From: QHCA01 sp038237645
GTDB lineage: Bacteria; Actinomycetota; Actinomycetes; Mycobacteriales; QHCA01
Direction of reading: 5' to 3'
Assembly (NCBI GenBank): GCA_038237645.1
Contig: JBBRYN010000107.1
Location: forward strand, 1 to 7,053
DNA length: 7,053 bases
The position numbers were made by a program, and so were the translations under genes. Shown in pieces: positions 1-5,531 of this stretch; the stretch's first letter is position 1; each line of letters starts with the position of its first letter. The notes beneath the pieces were generated by a model that saw nothing but the letters and a program-made list of their open reading frames with translations, was not told the origin of the DNA and did not search any database.

Positions 1-87
1 GACGAGCTCGTCGGAGAACAACTCCCGGCGCAACCTGCCAGCCGCAGACTCGGACACATTCTGGGTCTCAATGTTGGTCACAGTCAC
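1..87 (-). CDS. N-terminal fragment of a transposase, probably IS256/mutator family (runs off the left edge)
   Basis: On the minus strand a GTG at 87-85 opens a frame of 29 codons that runs off the left edge. An AAGGAG ribosome-binding site (complement of 94-99) lies 6 nt upstream, which decides the start; the same frame is closed upstream by TAA at 120-118, so the gene begins here. The peptide starts TVTNIETQ and continues SESAAGRLRRELFSDELV. From memory, an RRELFSDELV-like stretch is common just after the start of actinobacterial IS256-family transposases, DDE enzymes that move DNA by a copy-out mechanism. The flanking GTCTGTGTAA (complement of 117-126) resembles IS256-type ends, which supports this. 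No catalytic residue is inside the window, so the family is inferred. The coding strand is opposite to the overlapping beta-solenoid ORF. Confidence 0.5.
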   Translation of the reverse strand, partial: MTVTNIETQNVSESAAGRLRRELFSDELV

Positions 88-141
88 AGTGAACTCCTTC
101 ATCAGCAGACCCATCGCTTACACAGACCATCTGACACCTCC
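1..141 (-). mobile_element. Edge of an insertion sequence (IS256-like), right boundary about position 141
   Basis: Read on the minus strand, the sequence inward from about 141 is GGAGGTGTC, then a GTCTGTGTAA stretch, then an SD site and the transposase start. That order of terminal GG, GTGTAA-type inverted repeat, short leader and transposase is what an IS256-family end looks like. The exact tip is a guess, because the other inverted repeat and the target duplication are outside the window. To the right of 141 the sequence reads as host DUF4097 coding sequence. Confidence 0.4.
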
Positions 142-838
142 GGCGCTCTCTCTGTGGCGGGGCACCAAACCGGTCCACATCAGCTACGACCTGGCTGCGG
201 GCCGAAACGTGGTGATCGCCGTGCCTGATGCCGACTTCACCCTCCGGCCCAGCACGGACGGTCGCGTCCATATCACCGCAACCGGCTCCTACGCGGGTTC
301 CAGACCGACGCTATTGGCGCAAACCAGCAACACAGTCACCACGATCGACGGACGCGGCTGCCGCACCCCAGCCGTGTGGTTCCGACGCTGCTCACTCGAC
401 GTCACGGTGGCAGTCCCACAGACGAGCCAGGTCCGAGTCGCTACCAGCAACGGCGACATCTCGACCGCCGGACTGACCGGAGCACTGGACCTCGTCACCA
501 CCAACGGCAACATCCACACGAGCGGAACCCAAGCAGGGCTGCACCTCCGTAGCGTCAACGGCAACATCCAGGTTCTCGCCGCTACATCGCAGCAGGCGAC
601 CGCCCACAGCACGAACGGCAATATCAGCATGGCATTCACCCGATCTCCGGCGACGATCACCGTGACCAGCACCAACGGCAACATCAACGTCGCCGTCCCG
701 ACAACAGACGTCAGCTACTTCCTGAACGTCCACACGTCAAACGGCACCAACCGCAGCAGCGTCGGCAGCGACCGGACGTCCGTGCGCATCATCACCGCCC
801 GGACCACCAACGGAAACGTGACAATCGCACCGGACTGA
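71..838 (+). CDS. DUF4097-family beta-solenoid (adhesin-like) protein, 5' end probably lost to an IS
   Basis: The reading frame from ATG 71 gives 255 aa, rich in Thr, Ser and Asn. The second half carries seven copies of a [T/S]xNG[N/D/T] motif, starting at residues 125, 143, 161, 180, 200, 222 and 245. The repeat spacing fits a right-handed parallel beta-solenoid of the DUF4097 (putative adhesin) family, usually exported or membrane-anchored and of unknown biochemical role. A CRTPAVWFRRC segment (about residues 97-107), followed by a V.V.VP strand, matches the usual Cys-x(n)-Cys entry to the repeats. No signal peptide or membrane helix precedes the domain. The frame is open to the left edge, and the first ~23 residues are antisense to a transposase start, so ATG 71 lies in IS DNA. 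The native part begins near residue 24. This is either a 5'-truncated pseudogene or a new fusion. No SD is visible at ATG 71. Its 3' end overlaps the convergent exporter gene by 47 bp. Confidence 0.7.
   Translation: MLVTVTVNSFISRPIAYTDHLTPPALSLWRGTKPVHISYDLAAGRNVVIAVPDADFTLRPSTDGRVHITATGSYAGSRPTLLAQTSNTVTTIDGRGCRTPAVWFRRCSLDVTVAVPQTSQVRVATSNGDISTAGLTGALDLVTTNGNIHTSGTQAGLHLRSVNGNIQVLAATSQQATAHSTNGNISMAFTRSPATITVTSTNGNINVAVPTTDVSYFLNVHTSNGTNRSSVGSDRTSVRIITARTTNGNVTIAPD
443..820 (+). repeat. Seven-fold NGN repeat inside the beta-solenoid gene
   Basis: The 18-nt units start at 443, 497, 551, 608, 668, 734 and 803 and encode TSNGDI, TTNGNI, SVNGNI, STNGNI, STNGNI, TSNGTN and TTNGNV. Unit-to-unit spacing is 54, 54, 57, 60, 66 and 69 nt, always a multiple of three, so the coils lengthen from 18 to 23 residues toward the C terminus. 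The conserved Asn-Gly would sit at one turn of each coil. Confidence 0.85.
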
Positions 839-1808
839 AGCTCCGCCCCTCTCGACCCTCCCGATGTGGACCGGCGGGGAGACCGAGGGCGAGGCCGCAG
901 CCGACGACGGCGATGCCAACCCAGACCAGTGGCCGCGGGGCCGGCGCGCCGAGTGCGACTCCGGTCGCCGCGGCGGCGATGGGAGCCACGCCGGTGAGCA
1001 GCCCGGCGCGGCCGGCCCCGAGGCGCCCGACGCTCGAATACCACAGGACGAACGCGATGGCCGTGACCCCGACGGCGAGATAAGCGACGGCCAGGAGGTC
1101 GTGCAGGCGTAGCCGCATGACTGCGGTCGGACCCTCATGGACGACGCCGAGCGCGGCGAAGATTCCTGCGGCCAGCCAGGTGGTGTGGACCGATACTCCC
1201 CACGGTCCGTGCCGCGTCAGGACCGGTACGGCGAACAGGGTGAAGCCGGTCTCGCAGCACAGGACCGTGACCGCCCAGGCCACGCCGATGCAGTCGCTGC
1301 GGCCGGCGCCCTGGACCAGCGCGGCGCCGCAGGTGACTGCCAGCGCGGCGGCCAGCGCCACCCGGCTCGGCCGGCGCCGCTCCAACAGTGGCCCGGCGAT
1401 GGCCAGGATCACCGGCACGCAGGCGACGGCGACGCTCAGGACAGCGGGCTCGGCGTGCTGCGAACCGTTGACCAGCGCGATGTTGAAGATCACCAGCCCG
1501 GCCACCGCGACGGCGAGCAGCCACGCCCACTCGGCGCCGCGGGGCGCCATCACGCGCTTGCCGAGCAGGCGGCCGAAGCCGAGGAGGAGCAAGCAGGCGA
1601 GGCTGTAGCGCACGGCCTGAGCGGTGAACAGCACCGCGCCGGCCAGCAGTGCGGAGATCGCGACGCTCCCGCCGACGAAGACCATCCCCAGAGCGCCGGC
1701 GGTGATCCCGGCAGCGCCCGCCGCCGGGGCAGGGCTGAGACCGCCTGCGTCAGCGGGAGAGGGCTGGTCCGGGTGCGTGCGTGCAGCGGCATGGGTCACA
1801 CCTGACAT
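792..1808 (-). CDS. EamA-family (drug/metabolite transporter superfamily) membrane exporter
   Basis: The protein has 338 aa with about ten hydrophobic helices in two similar halves, the standard EamA layout (formerly DUF6, DMT superfamily). The first half covers about residues 32-165 and the second about 173-312. The C-terminal half has the family pattern LWYSSVGRLGAGRAGLL followed by two helices ending VGCGLALGL. EamA carriers usually export amino acids, amines or other small metabolites across the cytoplasmic membrane; the substrate cannot be read here. The gene diverges from a MocR regulator 58 bp away, a very common pairing, so it is probably that regulator's target. ATG 1808 has no clear SD (ACCCAGC precedes it) and may be leaderless; the first 30 residues are a hydrophilic Pro/Ala-rich leader. 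A basic tail of about 26 residues follows the last helix, and its final part overlaps the end of the convergent beta-solenoid gene. Confidence 0.9.
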   Translation of the reverse strand: MSGVTHAAARTHPDQPSPADAGGLSPAPAAGAAGITAGALGMVFVGGSVAISALLAGAVLFTAQAVRYSLACLLLLGFGRLLGKRVMAPRGAEWAWLLAVAVAGLVIFNIALVNGSQHAEPAVLSVAVACVPVILAIAGPLLERRRPSRVALAAALAVTCGAALVQGAGRSDCIGVAWAVTVLCCETGFTLFAVPVLTRHGPWGVSVHTTWLAAGIFAALGVVHEGPTAVMRLRLHDLLAVAYLAVGVTAIAFVLWYSSVGRLGAGRAGLLTGVAPIAAAATGVALGAPAPRPLVWVGIAVVGCGLALGLPAGPHREGREGRSFSPVRLSRFRWWSGR

Positions 1809-1814
1809 GCTGGG

Positions 1815-1842
1815 TGGCCCAGTGGTCTACTGACCAGGGCCA
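1815..1842. promoter_or_regulatory. Putative MocR/PdxR-type operator in the divergent intergenic region
   Basis: AGTGGTCTA at 1821-1829 matches the core of the PdxR operator published for Corynebacterium (AAAGTGGW(T)CTA, recalled from the literature). It sits in a nested dyad: outer arms TGGCCC (1815-1820) and GGGCCA (1837-1842), inner arms TGGTC (1823-1827) and GACCA (1832-1836) around TACT. The outer left arm is offset by two bases, so the dyad is not perfectly symmetric. A related GGTGGACCA lies at 1858-1866, over the regulator's SD. The site is 7 bp from the exporter start codon, so binding would affect both divergent promoters. No convincing -10/-35 pair could be assigned on either strand. 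Confidence 0.6.
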
Positions 1843-1866
1843 CGTATCGGACATCGAGGTGGACCA

Positions 1867-3348
1867 ATGGTGGAGCCGGGTAAAGGGGCAGGTGCCGGCT
1901 CGGACTTCCTTCACCTGCACGCGGCGGCCGCGCCGGCCCGGGGCGTGACGGGGTGGCTGACCGGGGCGTTGCGCGCGGCGATCGTCGACGGACGCCTGAT
2001 CGCAGGGACACGACTGCCGGCCACCCGCACGCTCGCCGGCGACTTGGGCGTCGCCCGCGGCGTCGCCGTCGAGGCCTACCGGCGGCTGGCCGACGAGGGG
2101 CTGGTCGCCGCCCGGGTCGGGGTCGGCACGGTCGTCATGTCGCTGGGACCTCCGCGCGTACGACCGACCCCTCGACCGTTCCTCGAGCCGGCCGGCGACG
2201 GGGCAGGCAACGCAGACGCCGGACCTCTGCTGCCGGTGCAGGCCTCGCGGTGGTCCGAGCACATCGAACTGGACCTGTCACCGGGCGTGCCGGACCTGGC
2301 GGCGTTTCCCCGCGCGGCCTGGCTCCGCGCCGAACGGACCGTGTTCGACCAACTGACCGCGGCCGACCTCGGCTACGGCGACCCGCGTGGCAGTCCGCGA
2401 CTGCGGGCGGAGTTGGCCGGCTGGCTGGCGCGCACCCGAGGCGTCCGCGCCGACCCCGATGGCATCGTCGTCGTCGCAGGGGTCGCCCAGTCGCTGGCCC
2501 TGCTCGGTCAGACGCTGCGGGCGGGCGGCACGACCGCGATCGCTGTGGAGGAGCCGGGGTCCCGCGGCGCCCGCGACGAGCTCTCCCACTGGGGTCTGCG
2601 GCCGCAACCGATTCCGGTCGACGAGCATGGGCTGCACGTTGACGGGCTGGTGCGCTCGGGTCTGCGGACCGCGCTGCTCACCCCCGCGCATCAGTTCCCC
2701 ACGGGTGTGGTCCTGTCACCGCCACGGCGTCGCGAACTGCTGGACTGGGCCCATGCCGGCGGCCTGGTCATCGAGGACGATTACGACGCGGAGCATCGCT
2801 ACGACCGCGCTCCCGTCCCCGCCCTGCAGTCCGCCGCGCCCGAGCACGTGGCCCACACCGGTAGCACCTCGAAGACCCTGGCGCCAGGACTGCGGCTTGG
2901 CTGGCTGGTCCCGCCCGGGCACCTGCACTTCGACGTAGTCGCTGCCAAGCACGCCAGCGACCTGGGCAGTCCCGCCCTGCCGCAGTTGGTGCTGGCGCAC
3001 CTGCTCGCCATCGGCGCCTACGATCGCCACCTGCGCTTGGTACGCAACCGAAACCGCCGGCGCCGCGACGCGATGCTCGCGGCGCTGCGCCAGCACCTGC
3101 CCCACGCTCGCGTCCAGGGCGTCGCCGCCGGGCTGCACCTGCTCATCACTCTGCCTGACCTCCGACGCGACCTCCACGACACAGACCTCGCCAAGGCCGT
3201 TCGGCAGGCCGGGGTGCTGGTCCACCCGCTGTCGTGGCACCGTCAGCTCCCCGGACCGCCCGGCCTCGTGCTCGGCTACGCCGCCCACCCACCGGACCGC
3301 CTGCACGAGGCCGTGCAACGCCTCGCCGCTGCCCTGCCCGTACCGTAG
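1867..3348 (+). CDS. MocR/PdxR-like transcriptional regulator (GntR wHTH + PLP-binding aminotransferase-like domain)
   Basis: At 493 aa this is the normal MocR length. Residues about 28-90 form a GntR-type winged helix: the LPATRTLAGDLGVARGVAVE recognition region, then YRRLADEGLV and a V.VGTVV wing. Residues about 130-490 form a fold-type I aminotransferase domain. The PLP site is complete: the EDDYDAE motif (D304 for the pyridine nitrogen, Y306) and the Schiff-base lysine K336 in STSKTLAPGLRLGW, spaced as in GabR. Such proteins sense PLP or an amine bound to PLP and switch transcription of neighbouring genes; they rarely act as enzymes. Start ATG 1867 is decided by GAGGTGG (1856-1862), 4 nt upstream. 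It is divergent from the EamA exporter with an AGTGGTCTA operator between them. The operator resembles that of PdxR, but no pdxS/pdxT vitamin B6 genes are in view, so PdxR is only one possible subtype. Confidence 0.93.
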   Translation: MVEPGKGAGAGSDFLHLHAAAAPARGVTGWLTGALRAAIVDGRLIAGTRLPATRTLAGDLGVARGVAVEAYRRLADEGLVAARVGVGTVVMSLGPPRVRPTPRPFLEPAGDGAGNADAGPLLPVQASRWSEHIELDLSPGVPDLAAFPRAAWLRAERTVFDQLTAADLGYGDPRGSPRLRAELAGWLARTRGVRADPDGIVVVAGVAQSLALLGQTLRAGGTTAIAVEEPGSRGARDELSHWGLRPQPIPVDEHGLHVDGLVRSGLRTALLTPAHQFPTGVVLSPPRRRELLDWAHAGGLVIEDDYDAEHRYDRAPVPALQSAAPEHVAHTGSTSKTLAPGLRLGWLVPPGHLHFDVVAAKHASDLGSPALPQLVLAHLLAIGAYDRHLRLVRNRNRRRRDAMLAALRQHLPHARVQGVAAGLHLLITLPDLRRDLHDTDLAKAVRQAGVLVHPLSWHRQLPGPPGLVLGYAAHPPDRLHEAVQRLAAALPVP

Positions 3349-3380
3349 GAGCCGGGTCGCCAGGCGCGGAGGAGCAGCAC

Positions 3381-3590
3381 GTGCAGGTCGGCGACCGCAT
3401 CACCGTCGAGCACCACGGCCATGCCGCAACGGGCATCATCGACGCTGTGGTCGGGGCCCGGGTGTATGTCCGGGTCACCGTTTGGCCGGAGCAGGCATGG
3501 ACCTCGCCGCTCACCGGCGGCACCGTGCCGGCCGGCTGCCCGATCAGCTACCTGTTGTGGCTGCCGGCGGACTCAGTCATCACGTCGTGA
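3381..3590 (+). CDS. Small hypothetical protein, 69 aa
   Basis: GTG 3381 is preceded by GGAGGAG (3368-3374) at 6 nt spacing, which is why I choose it over the ATG at 3234; the longer frame would run inside the regulator gene and is Arg/Pro-rich shadow sequence. The product begins VQVGDRITVEHHG and continues with alternating hydrophobic residues (VYVRVTVW), suggesting a compact beta-barrel of SH3/KOW-like size. It has no signal peptide or membrane helix, one Cys, and a hydrophobic SYLLWLP stretch near the C terminus. I do not recognise the family. It lies 32 bp behind the MocR gene on the same strand and is probably cotranscribed with it. GC-rich third positions support genuine coding. Confidence 0.65.
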   Translation: MQVGDRITVEHHGHAATGIIDAVVGARVYVRVTVWPEQAWTSPLTGGTVPAGCPISYLLWLPADSVITS

Positions 3591-3604
3591 GCGTGTCGAC
3601 GTGA
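3580..3604 (+). terminator. Perfect 8-bp inverted repeat at the end of the small ORF
   Basis: TCACGTCG (3580-3587) and CGACGTGA (3597-3604) are perfect inverted arms around a 9-nt loop. The stop codon of the 69-aa ORF (3588-3590) begins the loop. There is no T-run after it, so this would be an actinobacterial-style hairpin terminator without U-tract, or alternatively a protein-binding dyad upstream of the oxidoreductase gene. Confidence 0.35.
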
Positions 3605-3670
3605 GGAGGTCGTTCCCGCCGACAGGTCTGTCGATGATCGCGGCGCGTGGTACGCGGTAGCGTTCTTGAC

Positions 3671-4678
3671 ATGACAAGTCCCAATACCTACCGCGAAGTC
3701 CGGTTGGCCGCCCGGCCCCAAGGGCCGCTCACCGATGAGCTCTTCGAGCTGGCTGAGGTTCCGATGCCCGTCCCGGAGCCCGGCCAGGTCCTCGTCCGTA
3801 CGACTGTCATGAGTGTGGCGGCGGTGATGCGGACGCTGATGGACGAGGCCACCGACGTGCCGATGCCGCCGTACGCGCTCGGCGAGCTGCTCAATGGGCC
3901 GGCCATCGGCGAGGTCGTGGCCGGCCCTGGCACCGACTTCAGTGTCGGCGACCTGGTGCAGCACCGGCAGGGTTGGCGCGAGTACGCCCTGCTCGAGGCG
4001 TCCGCGGTGCGCCGTGTCGATGCCGGTCTGCTGCCCGATCCGGCCGCGTACCTGTCCCAGGGCGCCACTTCCTGGATGGGCGTCACCCGCGGGGCCGAGG
4101 TGCGTCCGGGGGACACAGTCTTCGTCACCGGGGCCGCGGGTGGCGTGGGCTCGCTGGCCGGACAGGCTGCCCGGCTGTGCGGAGCGGAGCGGATCATCGG
4201 CAGTACGGGATCGACGCGCAAGGCCGCCCTGCTCGTCGAGCAACTCGGCTATGACGCCGTGGTGATCAGAGGAGCCGGCCCGATCGAGGAACAGCTACGC
4301 AGGGTCGCGCCCGACGGCATCGACGGCCTCGTCGACAACGTCGGGGGTGAGCAGTTGCAGGCGGCCATGGCTGTCGCAAAGCGCGGTGCGCGCCTCGCAC
4401 TGGTCGGGGCGCTGTCCAGCCAGCTCTCGGATTCCGGCCGGCAGACGACGCAGATAGACACCCTGTCCCTGATCTCACGCAGCATCACCCTGCGCGGGAT
4501 TGCCTTGCACGATCACCTCGACCTGGTGCCGGAGTGGAACAGGGTGTTCGGCATCGGATTGCGTGATGGCACACTGATCTTTCCTAACGCCCGCCTGCAG
4601 GGAATCGAGCAGGCCCCACGTGCGCTGCGCGAGCTGATCGAGGGCAAGCATCTCGGTGCCGTACTCGTGGAGCTGTAG
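3671..4678 (+). CDS. Zinc-independent MDR-family NADP(H)-dependent oxidoreductase
   Basis: The product has 335 aa and belongs to the medium-chain dehydrogenase/reductase superfamily, in the branch that includes prostaglandin/leukotriene reductases and CurA/YncB-type alkenal reductases. It probably reduces the C=C bond of an enone or enal in the cytosol; the substrate is unknown. Evidence: an N-terminal GroES-like part (GQVLVRTT at about 38-45, GELLNGPAIGEVVAG at about 71-85), a Rossmann motif VFVTGAAGGVGS (about 150-161), GSTGSTRK (177-184, the usual NADP-phosphate contact) and VDNVGG (221-226). No zinc-binding Cys/His set is present. I start at ATG 3671, where the family's N terminus begins; the ATG at 3647 would only add eight residues. 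Neither has an SD. TAGCGT at 3658-3663 could be a -10 for a leaderless mRNA. A hairpin separates it from the small ORF upstream, and its 3' end converges on the membrane-protein gene with a 17-bp gap. Confidence 0.9.
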   Translation: MTSPNTYREVRLAARPQGPLTDELFELAEVPMPVPEPGQVLVRTTVMSVAAVMRTLMDEATDVPMPPYALGELLNGPAIGEVVAGPGTDFSVGDLVQHRQGWREYALLEASAVRRVDAGLLPDPAAYLSQGATSWMGVTRGAEVRPGDTVFVTGAAGGVGSLAGQAARLCGAERIIGSTGSTRKAALLVEQLGYDAVVIRGAGPIEEQLRRVAPDGIDGLVDNVGGEQLQAAMAVAKRGARLALVGALSSQLSDSGRQTTQIDTLSLISRSITLRGIALHDHLDLVPEWNRVFGIGLRDGTLIFPNARLQGIEQAPRALRELIEGKHLGAVLVEL

Positions 4679-4695
4679 ATCGACGGGCTCCCAGA

Positions 4696-5169
4696 TCAGT
4701 CTGAGCGCACCGCTGCTGGACCTGTCCGCCTCTCGATCCAGGCACGCCACCGGCTGGCAGGCTTGCGCCGACTGTCGAACCCCACACTGGCCGCGACCGC
4801 CACGGCTCCGCCGAGGGTCAGGATCCAGAACCCCAGCGCAAGCGGCCACATGTTGGCGCCGATCACCTCCGACGCCGCTGCGCGCCACCCGGACAGCGCC
4901 AGGACGGGCACGGCCACGGCGAGGGCGCCCACGATCGGACGGCCTCGAAAGCCGAGCCAGAACGCGCCCAGCGCCGCTGCGACGTAGATGATCCCCCAGT
5001 CCAGATAGGACTGTGGCGGCGCGTAGTCGTACTTTGAGCCGTTGACCTGTGCCACGGACCAGTCCCAACCCATGGCCAGCAGCCACAGTCCCAGCACCAG
5101 CGCCGCGGCTGCCGTGATCTCCGGCAGCCCCGCCTGGGACTTGTGCAACGGCCTGTGCCGAAACCTCAT
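4696..5169 (-). CDS. Four-helix integral membrane protein of unknown function
   Basis: The product has 157 aa from ATG 5169. AGAGGGG (complement of 5178-5184) lies upstream, 8 nt from the ATG. GTG at 5172 and 5178 are in-frame alternatives that add only one or three residues. Four hydrophobic segments are visible at about residues 17-35, 57-75, 78-96 and 105-129, with a short basic N terminus and a strongly basic C-terminal tail (SRRKPASRWRAWIERR) that should face the cytoplasm. The loop between helices 1 and 2 holds DWSVAQVNGSKYDYAPPQSY and would be outside the cell. It resembles small actinobacterial membrane proteins such as the SPW-repeat group in size and topology, but I see no SPW motif, so no function is assigned. 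It is convergent with the oxidoreductase gene. Confidence 0.75.
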   Translation of the reverse strand: MRFRHRPLHKSQAGLPEITAAAALVLGLWLLAMGWDWSVAQVNGSKYDYAPPQSYLDWGIIYVAAALGAFWLGFRGRPIVGALAVAVPVLALSGWRAAASEVIGANMWPLALGFWILTLGGAVAVAASVGFDSRRKPASRWRAWIERRTGPAAVRSD

Positions 5170-5213
5170 CACGCACACCCCTCTCGTCGGGCTCCTGTCG
5201 TCACCAGGGCACC

Positions 5214-5240
5214 ACTATGCAGCAATCCGGCGCCTGTCAC
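5214..5240 (-). promoter_or_regulatory. Weak candidate promoter for the four-helix membrane protein
   Basis: On the minus strand GTGACA (complement of 5235-5240, five of six to TTGACA) is followed 15 bp later by CATAGT (complement of 5214-5219). The spacer is shorter than the preferred 17 bp, so this is only a candidate. It would place the start of transcription roughly 35-40 nt upstream of ATG 5169. Confidence 0.25.
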
Positions 5241-5265
5241 AGCGCATGATCGTCGGTCGGCTACC

Positions 5266-5300
5266 TGTCATTGACGCGACCGGCCACATGTGATTGACGC
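5266..5300. repeat. Two direct copies of TGT[C/G]ATTGACGC, 23 bp apart
   Basis: TGTCATTGACGC (5266-5277) and TGTGATTGACGC (5289-5300) match at 11 of 12 bases and are offset by 23 bp, about two helical turns, so both would face the same side of the DNA. CACATGTG (5285-5292), an 8-bp palindrome, lies over the start of the second copy. The pair is about 25 bp upstream of the candidate promoter of the membrane-protein gene. It may be a regulator site or the worn end of a mobile element. Confidence 0.4.
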
Positions 5301-5478
5301 CTGCCAGGCGAGTTCGGTTGCACTGAGGTTGTCCGGGCCGGCTCCGTCGACGTCGGCTGTGGCGGCGGCCGGTGTACCTGCCGGACCGGGTCCACCATGC
5401 CCGGATCGGGTGGTGAGCGAGAACGGCACTCTGGACGGCATCGCACCCTCCTCGTCTGAGTAGCTCGGCTGCGGATGG

Positions 5479-5507
5479 TTGAGCTAATACGTATGACGTA
5501 GTACTGT
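5479..5507 (+). promoter_or_regulatory. Promoter with a 19-bp near-palindromic operator filling its spacer
   Basis: TTGAGC (5479-5484) and TACTGT (5502-5507) are separated by exactly 17 bp, the standard sigma-70-like spacing. TAATACGTATGACGTAGTA (5485-5503) occupies the spacer and the first two bases of the -10. Its arms TAATACGT and ACGTAGTA pair at seven of eight positions around ATG, with a perfect core TACGT-ATG-ACGTA. A repressor bound here would block polymerase. The shape recalls BlaI/MecI-type operators, but TetR or MarR family proteins are also possible, and no such repressor gene is in the window. Transcription would start near 5514, directly before the SD of the 105-aa ORF. Confidence 0.55.
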
Positions 5508-5531
5508 GTTCCGCGGAGGAGAGGAGGGCCG

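Larger units (their letters stand above)
5170..5531. other. Gene-free interval between divergent transcription units
   Basis: About 360 bp without a credible coding region. It holds the direct-repeat pair near 5266-5300, the candidate promoter of the leftward membrane-protein gene, and at its right end the promoter with embedded palindrome of the rightward pair. The middle part (about 5301-5470) shows nothing I can assign. The long minus-strand open frame crossing it is a high-GC shadow. Confidence 0.6.

Noticed and set aside
1137..1805. 222-codon plus-strand frame opposite the EamA gene
   Set aside because: It is a shadow of the exporter's G/C-rich third positions with a low-complexity Gln/Ala/Asp/Gly product. 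The ten-helix exporter on the other strand is clearly the coding frame.
1953..2642. 229-codon plus-strand frame inside the MocR gene
   Set aside because: It is Arg-rich out-of-frame translation; the MocR frame has complete wHTH and PLP-site motifs.
3234..3380. Longer N terminus for the 69-aa protein
   Set aside because: It would overlap the end of the MocR gene, is Arg/Pro-rich, and lacks an SD; GTG 3381 has GGAGGAG at good spacing.
3647..3670. Eight-residue N-terminal extension of the MDR protein
   Set aside because: There is no SD, and the family normally begins at the position of ATG 3671; the extension covers the possible -10.
3548..4243. 231-codon minus-strand frame opposite the MDR gene
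   Set aside because: No motif or SD, and the plus strand has the full NADP-binding signature set.
4679..4710. Bidirectional terminator between the convergent MDR and membrane-protein genes
   Set aside because: The only inverted repeat seen (CAGA/TCTG near 4692-4703) is short and A/T-containing, insufficient to support a terminator.
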